Assembly: GCF_030323265.1 (NCBI RefSeq)
Contig: NZ_CP104990.1
Location: forward strand, 712,997 to 776,996
Length of the DNA stretch: 64,000 nucleotides
Direction: 5' to 3'
DNA from: Terrirhizobium terrae
GTDB taxonomy: Bacteria > Pseudomonadota > Alphaproteobacteria > Rhizobiales > Rhizobiaceae
Numbering within the stretch: the stretch's first letter is position 1; each line of letters begins with the position of its first letter. Made by a program: the position numbers and the translations under genes. Shown here one piece after another: positions 1 to 9,382 of the stretch. The notes beneath the pieces were generated by a model. The model was not told where the DNA came from, searched no databases, and saw nothing but the letters and a program-made list of their open reading frames with translations.

Positions 1-536
1 GCACCGGTGACCAATACGTTATTGCCTGACAGATCACCGGCCTGGGCCACCGCGTGAAGGCAGACGGCCAGAGGCTCCGCGCAGGCGGCCTCGGCTGCCG
101 ATACCTCGCCCTCAACTGGGAAGCACTGGATGGCGGGAACGATAAGATGTTCGCGGAACATGCCCTGCTCATGGGGCAGGCGCATGGCCGATCCCATGAA
201 TTTCATGTCGAGGCAATGTATCGGCTGGCCAATGCTGCAATAGTCGCAGATCCCGCAGGGCTGCGACGGGCTGACGGCGACCAGCATGCCGGGTTTCAGC
301 CGTGTGACGCCCGGGCCAATCGCCTCGACAAATCCCGAAGCCTCGTGCCCGCTGATAATCGGTTCGCGCACCCGGACCGGACCGAAGCCGCCATCCTGGA
401 AATAGTGAAGGTCCGAGCCGCATATGCCGCCCCAGGCCATTTTCAACCGGACTTCGCCCGCGGCGGGTTCGGGGCAATCCTGTGTCTCGACCTTGAGGTC
501 CTGCTTGCCGTAGAGACGAACGATCTTCGTCAACAT
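1..536 (-). CDS. idnD: L-idonate 5-dehydrogenase-like zinc alcohol dehydrogenase (partial)
   Basis: This is the N-terminal part of a zinc-dependent medium-chain dehydrogenase; the gene runs off the left edge. Read from the ATG at 536 it has the catalytic-zinc start (GGICGSDLHYF, then GHEASG), the structural-zinc cysteines around CGICDYC, and the beginning of the Rossmann fold (NNVLVTG) at the edge. The pattern resembles L-idonate 5-dehydrogenases, which oxidise L-idonate to 5-keto-D-gluconate. It lies downstream of a TRAP transporter on the same strand, so the transporter probably imports its sugar-acid substrate. A hairpin separates it from dctM. The exact substrate is inferred; another polyol or sugar-acid dehydrogenase is possible. 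Confidence 0.8.
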   Translation of the reverse strand, partial: MLTKIVRLYGKQDLKVETQDCPEPAAGEVRLKMAWGGICGSDLHYFQDGGFGPVRVREPIISGHEASGFVEAIGPGVTRLKPGMLVAVSPSQPCGICDYCSIGQPIHCLDMKFMGSAMRLPHEQGMFREHLIVPAIQCFPVEGEVSAAEAACAEPLAVCLHAVAQAGDLSGNNVLVTG

Positions 537-562
537 GGTTCATGCCTTCGATTGGAATGAGG

Positions 563-587
563 GCCTGCGCCGGTCGCCGGCGCAGGC
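563..587. terminator. Perfect hairpin between dctM and the dehydrogenase gene
   Basis: GCCTGCGCCGG at 563-573 is exactly complementary to CCGGCGCAGGC at 577-587 with a TCG loop. It lies in the 59-bp gap between dctM and the downstream dehydrogenase. There is no strong T-run, so it may be an attenuating or mRNA-stabilising hairpin, not a full terminator. Confidence 0.55.
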
Positions 588-595
588 GGTTCTTG

Positions 596-2002
596 TCAGC
601 GGATCAGACCCATCTCCGTCGGCAGCCACAGTGTGACGGCCGGGACGAAGGTGATGATGATCAGCGCGATAAAGAGCGGCACCAGCCAGGGCAGGATGGC
701 CATGGTCGTGCGTTCGACCGAGAGTTTGGCGACGCGCGAGAGCACGAAGAGCACCATGCCGAGCGGCGGATGCAGCAGCCCGATCATCAGGTTCAAGGTC
801 ATGATTAGTCCGAAATGCACCGGATCGATGTCGAATTGCAGCACCAGCGGCAACAGGATCGGCACGAGGATGGTGATCGCAGCGATCGTGTCGAGGAAGC
901 AGCCGACGAACAACATCAGCAGGTTCACGAGGATCAGGAAGACCCATTTGCTGTCCGTGAGGCTGGTGATCGCCGTCGACAGCAGTTGCGCCGTCTGGCT
1001 GACGGTCAAGAGCCAGGCGAAGACAGAAGCAGCGGCAACAATGAAGAGCACCGAAGCGGTGGTCTCGATCGTGTCCATCGTCGCCTTGGCCAGCGTCCGG
1101 AAGGTCATGGTGCGGTAGCGCACCAACCCGAGAAACAGCGACCACAGAACAGCGGCGACCGCGGCTTCCGTCGGTGTGAACCAGCCCATCGTCATGCCGC
1201 CGATCAGGATCACCGGCGTCATCAGCGCCATCACCGCCGAGAAGTCGAAATACCAGTCGGCTGCGATAAGCACGAGAAGCGCGATGCCGACTGCCATGTT
1301 GAGCGATAGGCCCAAAAACGTCAGCAGATAAATGCCGAGCGGCACCATCATCACGACAAGAACTTCCAGCGATGCACCGGAAAGATTCTTGAAGCTGAAA
1401 GGCGTGTCCGAACCCCAGTGTTTGATGAAGGCGAAGACGGCGACCGTAATCATCATAAGGACGGTCATCACCACGCCGGGAACGATGCCGGCCATGAACA
1501 GTGCGCCAATCGAGACATTGGCCATCATGCCATAGATGACGAAGGGCAAGGACGGCGGGAAGATCGGTCCGAGCGTGGCGGATGCGGCCGTGACGCCGAC
1601 GGCGGCCTCGACCGGATAGCCGTGATCCTTCATCGCCTTAATCTCGATCGTGCCGATGCCGGCCGCGTCTGCCAGGGCCGTGCCGGACATGCCGGAAAAG
1701 ACCACCGAGCCGATGATGTTGACCTGCGCAAGCCCGCCCTTCATCCAGCCGACGAGGGCGACGGCGAAGGAATAGATGCGGCCGGTCACTCCGGCGATGT
1801 TCATCAGGTTGCCGGCGAGAATGAAGAAGGGCACGGCGAGCAGCGGGAAGCTCTCGACGCCGGCGATCAGGCGTTGCGCGGCGATGATATCCGGTGCCAC
1901 GCCATAGAAGACGATATAGGCGAGCGACGAGGTGGCCATCGAGATGGCAACGGGTACGCCGATGATCATCAAAAGCAGAAAGGATCCGATCAGAAGCAGC
2001 AT
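596..2002 (-). CDS. TRAP transporter large permease (DctM family)
   Basis: This is the large membrane subunit of a tripartite ATP-independent periplasmic transporter, which imports an organic or sugar acid using the sodium gradient. The 468-residue product is almost entirely hydrophobic helices. It carries typical DctM segments such as FILAGNLMNIAGVTGRI, the GMSGTALADAAGIGTIE region and FPPSLPFVIYG. It is slightly longer than the roughly 425 residues usual for the family. It starts 3 bp after the DctQ stop and belongs to the unit regulator-dctP-dctQ-dctM-dehydrogenase. The substrate is likely a sugar acid, judging only from the neighbouring dehydrogenase. Confidence 0.93.
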   Translation of the reverse strand: MLLLIGSFLLLMIIGVPVAISMATSSLAYIVFYGVAPDIIAAQRLIAGVESFPLLAVPFFILAGNLMNIAGVTGRIYSFAVALVGWMKGGLAQVNIIGSVVFSGMSGTALADAAGIGTIEIKAMKDHGYPVEAAVGVTAASATLGPIFPPSLPFVIYGMMANVSIGALFMAGIVPGVVMTVLMMITVAVFAFIKHWGSDTPFSFKNLSGASLEVLVVMMVPLGIYLLTFLGLSLNMAVGIALLVLIAADWYFDFSAVMALMTPVILIGGMTMGWFTPTEAAVAAVLWSLFLGLVRYRTMTFRTLAKATMDTIETTASVLFIVAAASVFAWLLTVSQTAQLLSTAITSLTDSKWVFLILVNLLMLFVGCFLDTIAAITILVPILLPLVLQFDIDPVHFGLIMTLNLMIGLLHPPLGMVLFVLSRVAKLSVERTTMAILPWLVPLFIALIIITFVPAVTLWLPTEMGLIR

Positions 2003-2005
2003 GGC

Positions 2006-2581
2006 TCAGCCCTCGCTCTGGAAGGCTTCGGGCCGTTCCAGCACCGAATAGCCACGGCGCATGTTGGCGATGAATACCTGGATGGAGCGGAACAGCATCA
2101 GCACGAAGGCCGCCAGAACCGAATAGAAGACGATCCCACGCGGCAGGGCGACGGTCACCATCTCTTCGCCGGCGACGATCTCCATATAGCGCCACATCAG
2201 CCAGGAGCCGTAGGCGAAGAAACCAATGCGGATGATGTCGACGATGGTTGCCATGACCCGTGTCACATGGGCCGGCAGATAATGATAGAGCACGTCGACC
2301 TGGATATGACGCGACATGCGCACGCACATGACGGCACCCAGAAACACGACGCCGATCAAACAGTTGACCGCAATCTCCTCCGTCCAGGCATAGCTGTCGT
2401 TCAGGACATAGCGGGTGAAGAACTGCAGGAAGACGCAGCCCGTCATCAGCCAGAACAGCGCCAGCGTGATCCAGTCCTCGAAGGCATAGGCCTTCAGATC
2501 GACATCGACAGGTGCTTCGTCGAAGGTATGCGCGAGTTCCTCAGGCGTGACCTGAGTATGAACCTCTTGGATTGTCGTCAT
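2006..2581 (-). CDS. TRAP transporter small permease (DctQ family)
   Basis: This is the small four-helix membrane subunit of the TRAP transporter, which pairs with DctM. The product has 191 residues with hydrophobic segments around 38-55 (ALFWLMTGCVFLQFFTRYV), 73-90, 115-135 and 150-170, and the family-typical helix ending in TRYVLNDSYAWTEE. It lies between dctP and dctM on the same strand, so it is co-transcribed with them. The soluble N-terminus of about 35 residues is long for a DctQ protein but looks real, since the first ATG is correctly placed. Confidence 0.9.
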   Translation of the reverse strand: MTTIQEVHTQVTPEELAHTFDEAPVDVDLKAYAFEDWITLALFWLMTGCVFLQFFTRYVLNDSYAWTEEIAVNCLIGVVFLGAVMCVRMSRHIQVDVLYHYLPAHVTRVMATIVDIIRIGFFAYGSWLMWRYMEIVAGEEMVTVALPRGIVFYSVLAAFVLMLFRSIQVFIANMRRGYSVLERPEAFQSEG

Positions 2582-2600
2582 GAGCTTGTCCCATTCATGA

Positions 2601-2632
2601 GAAGCCGGCGCGGCTTCTATTCAAACCGCGCC
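2601..2632. other. Hairpin sequence just after the TRAP binding-protein gene
   Basis: In the 59-bp dctP-dctQ gap, GGCGCGG (2607-2613) can pair with CCGCGCC (2626-2632). Alternatively GAAGCC (2601-2606) can pair with GGCTTC (2612-2617). Hairpins here often protect the binding-protein message and lower permease expression. Two competing pairings are possible; function is inferred. Confidence 0.4.
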
Positions 2633-2640
2633 GAACGGGA

Positions 2641-3615
2641 TCACTTGATGGCGCGGATCGCTTCCCAGTCGGCCTTGTCGTAGCCGAACTCTTCGAAGGT
2701 CACCTTTTCGAGCACGTTCTTCTCAAAGTCGGCCTTGTCGACTTCGACGACGTTGAGGCCGCGCTTCTTGAAGTCGTCGACGAGTGACTTTTCACGCTCC
2801 TCGATGATCTTCGTCGTCTTGGCCGCGGCTTCCTGCATGACTTCGCGGAAGATCTGCTTGTCTTCGTCAGAGAGGCTCGCCCAACGGCTCTTGGAAACGA
2901 CCGTGTTCAGGTGATCGACGATATGGCCGGAGAGAACGATATTCTTCTGCACTTCGAAGAATTTCTTCGCTTCGATCGTCGTCAGCGGATTTTCCTGGGC
3001 GTCGACGGTGCCGTTCTGCAGTGCCAGATAGACTTCGGCGAATGCAATCGGCGTCGTGTTGGCGCCGCAGGCGCGTGGCATGGCGAGATAGGCCGGAACG
3101 TCCGGCACCCGCATCTTCACGCCCTTGAGATCGGCGCATTTGGTGATGTCGGTGTTCGATGTCGTGTGACGCGTGCCGTAATAGCTGACGGCGGTGATCA
3201 CATTGCCGGTCTTGTCCTCATAGCCCTTTGCAAGGCGCTTGAAGACGTCGCTCTTGGTATAGGCGATCAGATGGCTCGGATCGCGGAAGATATAGGGGAA
3301 ATAGGTGACGCCGATCGGCTTGTAGTCACGGGCCGCGAAGCTCGAACCCGAGATGATCATATCGACCGTGCCGAGCTTCAGGCCCTGGTTGATGTCGGCT
3401 TCCTTGCCGAGCTGCGATGCCGGATAGACATCGATCTTGTAGCGGTTGTTGGTGCGCTTGGCGATTTCTTGAGCCGCCCAGACCGATTCCGTATGGAATG
3501 GTTCGGATGTCTCGTAGACATGCGCCCATTTCAGCGTTTCCTGCGCATGCGCGGACAATGCCGACGCCATGACGACGGCTGCTGCGCCGAGCAGCATATT
3601 AAATCTTGAACTCAT
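2641..3615 (-). CDS. TRAP transporter substrate-binding protein (DctP family)
   Basis: This is the periplasmic binding protein of the TRAP system, catching the acidic substrate and delivering it to DctQM. I place the start at 3615 because GGAGGAG lies just upstream and the reading then begins with a clean Sec signal peptide (MSSRFNMLLGAAAVVMASA, cleavage after AHA near residue 24). The mature protein opens with LKWAHVYETSEPFH and contains GVKMRVPDVPAYL and ALQNGTVDAQENPL, typical of the DctP family, whose conserved Arg binds the substrate carboxylate. Length is 324 residues, normal for the family. A longer reading to 3681 would bury the signal peptide. Confidence 0.93.
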   Translation of the reverse strand: MSSRFNMLLGAAAVVMASALSAHAQETLKWAHVYETSEPFHTESVWAAQEIAKRTNNRYKIDVYPASQLGKEADINQGLKLGTVDMIISGSSFAARDYKPIGVTYFPYIFRDPSHLIAYTKSDVFKRLAKGYEDKTGNVITAVSYYGTRHTTSNTDITKCADLKGVKMRVPDVPAYLAMPRACGANTTPIAFAEVYLALQNGTVDAQENPLTTIEAKKFFEVQKNIVLSGHIVDHLNTVVSKSRWASLSDEDKQIFREVMQEAAAKTTKIIEEREKSLVDDFKKRGLNVVEVDKADFEKNVLEKVTFEEFGYDKADWEAIRAIK

Positions 3616-3677
3616 TCTCTCCTCCCGAATTACGTTCAGATTGCTCCCTTGATCGGCCGCCTCCCGAGCGGTCGCGA

Positions 3678-4391
3678 TCACTCCTCTCTCGTCGGCTCCT
3701 CCCCGAAGCTTTCCGAGAATCTCTTCTGCGACTGCGTCAGATGCATTCGCATGGCCTCGCGCGATGCTGCCGGGTCTCCCGCCGCCAGCGCATCCCGTAT
3801 GACCCTGTGTTCCTCAAGCGCTGCCCGCCACGTATGCGGGCCCTCGAAATAGCTTGCGAGCTTTTCGAAGAAGGGCGAGGAGCGCTTGTCGTAGATCAAC
3901 CCTGTGAACACGTTGAGCGCCGAATTGCCGATGATATCGGCGATTGCGGTATGAAAGGCCCGGTCGAGCATGAGCGCCCGCTCAGAATCTCCCAACGCGC
4001 CTTCCATCTCCTCTAGGATCTGGTCGATGCGCTCGATGGCGGCTGCGTTGACACGTCTTGCAGCCTCTTCGGCAATAGCGCTTTCTATCAGGCAGCGCGC
4101 TTGCAGAATTTCGAACGGTCCCTCGCTGTCATCGGCGGCAAGAACCTGGCTTGCATCGGTGGCCCTGCTGTTGACGTAGACGCCGGAGCCCATGCGGATC
4201 TGCACCAACCCTTCGACCTCCAGCACGATCAGAGCTTCCCGCACTGTCGGGCGTGAAACGCCAAGACGCTCGGCCAGATCCCGCTCGGCCGGCAGCCGTT
4301 CACCGACCGGGATCTCTCCCGATTGGATCAGACTACGCAACTGTTCTGCAGCCTGGCGATAAAGCCTGCGTGGCTCAAGCGCGACAAACAT
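3678..4391 (-). CDS. GntR-family transcriptional regulator, FadR/FCD type
   Basis: This 237-residue regulator has an N-terminal winged helix (residues about 8-72, ERLGVSRPTVREALIVLEVEGLV) followed by an all-helical FCD ligand domain with the metal-binding type histidines (FHTAIADIIGN; HRVIRDALAAGD; MRMHL). It is the first gene of the unit regulator-dctPQM-dehydrogenase, so it probably senses the imported acid or a breakdown product and controls this operon and itself. A candidate operator lies about 40 bp upstream of its start. The ligand is not predictable from sequence. Confidence 0.92.
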   Translation of the reverse strand: MFVALEPRRLYRQAAEQLRSLIQSGEIPVGERLPAERDLAERLGVSRPTVREALIVLEVEGLVQIRMGSGVYVNSRATDASQVLAADDSEGPFEILQARCLIESAIAEEAARRVNAAAIERIDQILEEMEGALGDSERALMLDRAFHTAIADIIGNSALNVFTGLIYDKRSSPFFEKLASYFEGPHTWRAALEEHRVIRDALAAGDPAASREAMRMHLTQSQKRFSESFGEEPTREE

Positions 4392-4428
4392 GAAGCCCTC
4401 CCGGCATCATTCTCCTCCAGATGCCATC

Positions 4429-4447
4429 TGGTCAGATTGTCTTACCA
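4429..4447. promoter_or_regulatory. Candidate GntR operator upstream of the TRAP operon
   Basis: TGGT at 4429-4432 and ACCA at 4444-4447 form an inverted repeat separated by 11 bp. It lies between the divergently placed regulator start (4391) and the end of the Ldh gene. FadR-type GntR proteins bind TGGT/ACCA-like repeats, but the spacing here is longer than usual, so this is tentative. Confidence 0.35.
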
Positions 4448-4477
4448 ATTTTTATCCGTCAAGCGGCTATTGGAATT

Positions 4478-5538
4478 TTATAGGAGCGGTTTCACGCTAT
4501 AGGTCTTGGCAAGAACCCCGAAGGCCTCTCGCGTCACCGGATCCAGCTCGACGCCGTGGGCTTCGCGGTGGCGGGCGACCTGCCATTCCCGATCACCTGG
4601 CGCCATGACGTCCGCGCCGTCGCGGGCGGGGGATGCGCGCAGTGTCTCCACATAGCGCTTCATCCCGGCCTCAAAGGTTGCGCGGTCGCCAAAGGCTTCG
4701 GGCATGATGGCCATCACGAAGGCGCCGAGCTGCCGCGGTGTTTTCATGTCCTCACCGCCCATCGGCGGGATGTCGAAGCTCAGGCGCATGCCGGTCAGCA
4801 CGGCGCTGAAAATCTCGGCTATGCCCGCCAGAGCCGCCCCTTTGAAACCAAAGGCCGCGCCGACGAGGCGCCAGCATCTCCGCGATCTGCGGGTCGGTCG
4901 TATCGATGCCAGCATCATTGGATGCGACACCTTCCGGCAATGTGGTGCTGGTGCTGCGGTAAAGCATGACACGATTGAAGGGCACGGCGCTGGTCGCCAT
5001 ATCGAGCAGCCACGGGGCCTCGCCGGCTATCGGCACGGCCATGGAAATCGGATTCGTACCGTGGAAGCGAGTAGCGCCGTCATGCAGGCGCACGAAACTG
5101 TCCGAATTGCAGAAGGAGAGGCCGATCAATCCCTGTTTCGCCGCTTCGATCGAATAGGCGCCTGCCGCACCGAAATGCGAGCCGTTGCGAATGCCGACGG
5201 CGGCTATCCCAAATTGACGAGCAAGCTCGATGGCTCTTTCCATCGCTGCATAGCCGCCGACTGCGCCTTGCGCATGATCCGCGTCCAGCGTCTCGACGGC
5301 GCCAGAAGCCTGAAGTCTTTTTAACATTGGGCGTCTTGTTGAGCCGGCCGCCCTCCAGCGCCCTGACATAGTGATCGAGCAAGCGGACGCCGTGGCTGTC
5401 CACCCCACAGCGTGTCGCATGCATGAGTGCCCGCGTCGTCGCGTCGGAGGTCGCCTGGTCGGCTCCGCATCCCGTCAGAACCTCGCGGCAGAACCGGTCG
5501 AGATCAACGAGCGATACCTTCTGCTGAATGACGTCCAT
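4478..5538 (-). pseudogene. Ldh-family (malate/lactate dehydrogenase-like) oxidoreductase, frame broken twice
   Basis: Three overlapping frames together encode one NAD(P)-dependent oxidoreductase of the Ldh (YlbC/ComC/malate dehydrogenase type 2) family. Residues DLDRFCREVL through the HATRCGVDSHGVRLLDHYVRALEGG segment come from the first frame. LDADHAQGAVGGYAAMERA and RNGSHFGAAGAYS come from the second, and GFKGAALAGIAEIFSAVLTG onward from the third. The shifts lie at the T5 run 5318-5322 and near 4866-4872. Each fits a gain of one base or loss of two, so this gene differs from the other broken genes in the window, where one base is missing. Repaired length would be about 352 residues, normal for the family. 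It may be truly decayed or mis-sequenced. It probably oxidises a hydroxy acid in the local sugar-acid pathway. Confidence 0.75.
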
Positions 5539-5555
5539 GCTGCTCCCTGCCCATT

Positions 5556-5581
5556 AATGTCTTTTGTGTACACTAGACATT
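5556..5581. promoter_or_regulatory. Candidate operator of the divergent tandem-HTH GntR regulator
   Basis: AATGTC at 5556-5561 and GACATT at 5576-5581 are exact inverted arms. Between them lies a second palindrome, GTGTACAC (about 5566-5573), resembling the GT-N-AC core of GntR sites. The site sits in the 114-bp region between the Ldh gene and the regulator that starts at 5653, where it could control both. Confidence 0.5.
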
Positions 5582-5652
5582 GATTTCGACAGATGCAAAT
5601 GAATGATCTGACGACGGGTGGACGAATTTCGCTGAGCTGAGGAGGAGCAGGC

Positions 5653-6678
5653 ATGGGTGATGGGACGGACGGCATTGCCGCCGGGCGCTCGCCGCGGCTC
5701 TATCAGCGGGCGCTTGAGGTGATGGCATCCGAGATTCGGAGCGGAAGATGGCCTGATGCAGCAAGGCTCAACGAGACAACGGTCGCGGCTCGCTTCGGTA
5801 TCAGCCGCGCACCAGCGCGTCAGGCGCTTGTCGAGCTTGAGGCCATGGGGTTGGTCCGCAAACGTGAGGGCAGGGGCTATAGCATAGTGACGGGCATCGA
5901 TGGGATCGGTGCGGAGAAATGCGATACGCCGCCATGTGAGGCAATCCATTCAGATGATGTTCGACTACACTTCTTGGCGAGCTGGGAGCTGATCTATCGG
6001 CAGGTGGAGATGGACATCGTCTCGCGCACGTCGATTGCCAGCTGGCGGCTCAACGAGGCAGCGCTCGCCAAATCCTTTGGGGTTAGCCGAACGGTCGCGC
6101 GCGAGGTCGTGGCAAGGCTTCAGCAACGCGGCATCGTTGGCAAGGATGACAACGGGCGCTGGCATGTCCCAGCACTGACGACCACGCATGTCAATCAGCT
6201 CTATGAACTGCGCTGGACGCTGGAGCCGCTTGCCCTCGCGCAGGCTTTTCCCCGACTGCCGGACGATTTGTTGTCGCATCTGCTGGCGGACCTGGAAAAG
6301 GCCATTCGAGCCGGCGAAGGGGCGGATGGCGAGACGTTGGACCGGATAGAGCACCAGCTTCACAGCGAGCTGCTGGGATATTGCGATAATCCACCCCTGA
6401 TGCAGGCGATCAGCCTGCCGCAGGCAGTCCTCGTCGCGCACCACCGCCTCTACCAACCGAAATCACCGTCCATCACCGAAGAACCGTTTCTGATCGAGCA
6501 TCTTGACGTGTTCGAGCGTCTGATGGCCGGCAGGATCGCCGATGCACGGGACGCGTTGGTGGACCATCTCAAAATCTCGCGGGAGCGAGCCATGCTGCGC
6601 ATCGCCCGGGCAGCGCGCGGCCTTTCGCTGCCGGATATCCCCTATCTGGAGCGCCTGCGCGACGTCGAATTCATTTGA
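5653..6678 (+). CDS. GntR-family regulator with two tandem winged-helix domains
   Basis: The 341-residue product has two GntR-like winged helices in one chain. The first (about residues 16-80) contains [20 protein letters not shown] and ends EGRGYSIV. The second (about 108-172) contains [20 protein letters not shown] and ends DNGRWHVP. An all-helical FCD-type ligand domain follows (about 180-330: [41 protein letters not shown]). Typical FCD regulators have one winged helix and about 230 residues. It is upstream of, and co-directional with, a dehydratase gene and divergent from the Ldh gene, so it likely controls both. An aggagg-like ribosome site precedes the ATG. Confidence 0.85.
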   Translation: MGDGTDGIAAGRSPRLYQRALEVMASEIRSGRWPDAARLNETTVAARFGISRAPARQALVELEAMGLVRKREGRGYSIVTGIDGIGAEKCDTPPCEAIHSDDVRLHFLASWELIYRQVEMDIVSRTSIASWRLNEAALAKSFGVSRTVAREVVARLQQRGIVGKDDNGRWHVPALTTTHVNQLYELRWTLEPLALAQAFPRLPDDLLSHLLADLEKAIRAGEGADGETLDRIEHQLHSELLGYCDNPPLMQAISLPQAVLVAHHRLYQPKSPSITEEPFLIEHLDVFERLMAGRIADARDALVDHLKISRERAMLRIARAARGLSLPDIPYLERLRDVEFI

Positions 6679-6704
6679 ACCAACGATTATTGGGAGGAGC
6701 CAAT

Positions 6705-7823
6705 ATGAAGATCAAATCGCTGGAACCGTTCATCCTGCATCTGCCGCTGACTTCAGATTCGATTTCGGATTCGACGCACAGCATCACCCATTGGGGCGTG
6801 GTCGGGGTGGTGATTACCACGACAGATGGGCTGACCGGATACGGCTTTACTGGAACCCACGCACATCTGCCGTCCGATCGGCTGATCACCGCCTGTATCC
6901 GGGACTGCTATGCGCCGCTATTGATCGGCGAGGATGCCAATGACCATCAGCGGCTTTGGACGAAGCTTGCCCGTTATCCATCCCTGCAATGGGTCGGCCG
7001 GGCCGGAATTACGCAACTGGCGCTAGCCGCGGTCGATGTGGCGATATGGGATTTGAAGAGCAAGAAGGCCGGGCTGCCGCTTTGGGCCTATCTCGGCGGC
7101 GCAAGAACCGACCGGCTGGAGGCCTACAATACCGATATCGGCTGGCTGTCCTTCTCGTTGGACGATCTCTTGTCCGGTTCCGCCCGTGCGGTGGAAGAGG
7201 ATGGCTTTACCCGGATCAAGCTGAAGGTTGGGCATGATGATCCGAATGTCGACGTGCGCAGGCTGGAGGCGGTTCGCAAGCGGCTTGGTCCGGATGTGCG
7301 TATCGCCATCGACGGCAACGGAAAATGGGATCTACCCACCTGCCAGCGATTCTGCGAGCAGTCCCGCGGCCTCGATATCTACTGGTTCGAAGAACCCCTG
7401 TGGTATGACGATGTAGAGAGCCATCGGCTTCTGGCGCGCTCATCGACCATTCCCGTGGCGCTTGGTGAGCAGCTTTATACGGTCGACGCGTTCCGGTCAT
7501 TCATCAGCGCCGGCGCAGTCGCCTATGTCCAGCCGGACGTCACGCGGCTCGGCGGGATCACGGAATTCATCCAGGTGGCCGATCTGGCGCTGGCGCATCG
7601 CCTCCCGGTCGTGCCCCATGCGGGCGAGATGAGCCAGGTTCATGTGCATCTGAGCTACTGGCATCCGGCCTCTACGATTCTCGAGTATATCCCCTGGATC
7701 AAGGACCATTTCGAGGAACCGGCGGATGTCGTCGGCGGTGTTTACAAGCGCCCGCAAAAACCGGGCGCCGGGACGACAGTTCTGGCTGAAAGTTATGCCC
7801 GTTTTGGCAAGAGCCTCGCCTGA
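6705..7823 (+). CDS. Mandelate racemase/muconate-lactonizing enzyme family (enolase superfamily) protein
   Basis: The start is the ATG at 6705, which follows GGGAGGAG; an earlier in-frame ATG at 6675 overlaps the regulator and has no such site. The 372-residue product has the enolase-superfamily lid domain, then a TIM barrel. The barrel carries the KxK base motif (K172, K174), metal ligands D203, E229/E230 and E255 (in GEQLY), and the opposite-side histidine H305 (PHAGEM). This places it in the mandelate racemase/sugar-acid dehydratase subgroup. With the idonate-type dehydrogenase and TRAP genes nearby, dehydration of a sugar acid is the most likely reaction; the precise substrate cannot be told. 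Confidence 0.88.
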   Translation: MKIKSLEPFILHLPLTSDSISDSTHSITHWGVVGVVITTTDGLTGYGFTGTHAHLPSDRLITACIRDCYAPLLIGEDANDHQRLWTKLARYPSLQWVGRAGITQLALAAVDVAIWDLKSKKAGLPLWAYLGGARTDRLEAYNTDIGWLSFSLDDLLSGSARAVEEDGFTRIKLKVGHDDPNVDVRRLEAVRKRLGPDVRIAIDGNGKWDLPTCQRFCEQSRGLDIYWFEEPLWYDDVESHRLLARSSTIPVALGEQLYTVDAFRSFISAGAVAYVQPDVTRLGGITEFIQVADLALAHRLPVVPHAGEMSQVHVHLSYWHPASTILEYIPWIKDHFEEPADVVGGVYKRPQKPGAGTTVLAESYARFGKSLA

Positions 7824-7839
7824 CGGAGCGCTGAAAACA

Positions 7840-7865
7840 GATCTGCCGCCCGGAGGCGGCAGATC
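7840..7865. terminator. Bidirectional terminator between the dehydratase gene and dctA
   Basis: GATCTGCCGCC (7840-7850) and GGCGGCAGATC (7855-7865) form a perfect 11-bp stem with a CGGA loop between two convergent genes. On the minus strand it is followed by TGTTTTC, fitting termination of dctA. Confidence 0.75.
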
Positions 7866-7904
7866 GAGGCGGGACATTGCTGCCCCGCATTTGCCTTGGG
7901 AGGC

Positions 7905-9230
7905 TTATTCTGCGGGCTGAAGACGGCCCGTTGCATTGTCGGTGGAGCCACCGGCAAGGGCAGTGTCCAGCATATCCTTGTCGAGCTCGCCTTCCCAGCG
8001 GGCAACGACGATCGTGGCGACCGCGTTGCCGACGAGGTTGGTCAGCGCGCGGCATTCCGACATGAAGCGGTCGATGCCGAGGATCAGCGCCATGCCGGCA
8101 ACCGGAACCGAGGGAACGACGGAGAGCGTCGCGGCCAGCGTGATGAAGCCCGCACCGGTAATGCCTGCTGCACCCTTGGAAGAGAGCATTGCGACGAGCA
8201 GCAGCAGGATCTGGTCGGTGAGCGACAGATCGATGCCGGTTGCCTGGGCAATGAACAGTGCCGCCAGCGTCATGTAGATGTTGGTGCCGTCGAGGTTGAA
8301 CGAGTAGCCGGTCGGGATGACCAGACCAACAACCGAGCGCTTGCAGCCGGCACGTTCCATCTTCTGCATCAAGTTCGGCAGGGCGGCTTCCGAAGAGGAT
8401 GTGCCGAGAACGAGCAACAGCTCTTCCTTGATGTACCGCAGCAGAGCGAAGATCGAGAAGCCGTTATACTTCGCCACCGCACCGAGAACCACGACGACGA
8501 AGAGCACAGCCGTAATGTAGAAGGTGAGGATGAGGAAGGCGAGGTTTGCGACCGAGCCGATGCCGTACTTGCCGATGGTGAATGCCATGGCACCGAAGGC
8601 GCCGATCGGGGCAGCCTTCATCAGGATGGCGACGAGGCGGAATACCGGGGCGGTAAGCGCGGTCAGGAAATCCGTGACCGGCTTGCCCTTTTCGCCGACC
8701 ATGCCGAGCGCGATACCGAACAGGACCGAGAAGAACAGGACCTGCAGGATGTCGCCCTGGGCAAACGCACCGACGATGGTTTCCGGAATGATGTTCATCA
8801 GGAAGCCGGTAATCGTCGTCTCATGCGCCTTGGTGGCATATGTCGCGACGGCCTTGCCGTCGAGCGTGGCCGGGTCGATGTTCATGCCGGCGCCAGGCTG
8901 CAGCAGATTGCCGACGATCAGGCCGACGATCAGTGCCAGAGTCGAAAACGCCAGGAAGTAGATCATTGCCTTACCGGCGACGCGGCCGACCTTCTTCAGG
9001 TCCGACATACCGGCAATGCCGGTGGCGACCGTGAGGAAGATCACCGGCGCGATGATCATCTTGACGAGCCGGATGAAGGCGTCACCGAGCGGCTTCAGGC
9101 TGGCGCCGAAATCAGGCCAGTAGTGGCCGATCAGCATGCCGGCGACGATGGCGGCAATAACCTGAACATACAGGTGGCGGTAGAATGGCAGGGGTGCACG
9201 CGGCTGCGTGGATGCGGGTACTTCAATCAT
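7905..9230 (-). CDS. dctA: C4-dicarboxylate transporter DctA
   Basis: This is a sodium/proton-coupled symporter of the DAACS family that takes up succinate, fumarate and malate; in rhizobia it also feeds bacteroids. I choose the ATG at 9230 because GGAGG ends six bases before it; the ATG at 9242 would include that site in the coding region. The 441-residue product shows the family's hallmark serine-rich stretch ([11 protein letters not shown]), the [13 protein letters not shown] motif, and [14 protein letters not shown]. It is divergent from dctBD with a sigma-54 promoter and DctD-type upstream sites between, as in Rhizobium leguminosarum and Sinorhizobium. Confidence 0.96.
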   Translation of the reverse strand: MIEVPASTQPRAPLPFYRHLYVQVIAAIVAGMLIGHYWPDFGASLKPLGDAFIRLVKMIIAPVIFLTVATGIAGMSDLKKVGRVAGKAMIYFLAFSTLALIVGLIVGNLLQPGAGMNIDPATLDGKAVATYATKAHETTITGFLMNIIPETIVGAFAQGDILQVLFFSVLFGIALGMVGEKGKPVTDFLTALTAPVFRLVAILMKAAPIGAFGAMAFTIGKYGIGSVANLAFLILTFYITAVLFVVVVLGAVAKYNGFSIFALLRYIKEELLLVLGTSSSEAALPNLMQKMERAGCKRSVVGLVIPTGYSFNLDGTNIYMTLAALFIAQATGIDLSLTDQILLLLVAMLSSKGAAGITGAGFITLAATLSVVPSVPVAGMALILGIDRFMSECRALTNLVGNAVATIVVARWEGELDKDMLDTALAGGSTDNATGRLQPAE

Positions 9231-9297
9231 TAGGTCCTCCATCGCGCCACAACCAACTATTGGCTCTTCCCGGGCGCATTGATGTCAGGAGATCGGC

Positions 9298-9313
9298 AGC
9301 AAGCGGCGTGCCA
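9298..9313 (-). promoter_or_regulatory. Sigma-54 promoter of dctA
   Basis: Read on the minus strand the site is TGGCAC-GCCGC-TTGCT, with the invariant GG and GC correctly spaced, 10 bp between. It lies about 70 bp upstream of the dctA start codon, leaving a leader of roughly 55 nt, and needs the activator DctD encoded across the gap. Confidence 0.88.
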
Positions 9314-9382
9314 GTTTGGAGTCTGCGTCATAAAGTCTTGATTTTAATCGTTTAAATTTGCGGCCTTAACTCGTGATGCCGA

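Noticed and set aside
7896..9233. A 445-codon plus-strand frame opposite dctA
   Set aside because: It is an almost exact mirror of dctA and has low-complexity, highly charged sequence; dctA has strong family motifs, a ribosome site and a promoter.
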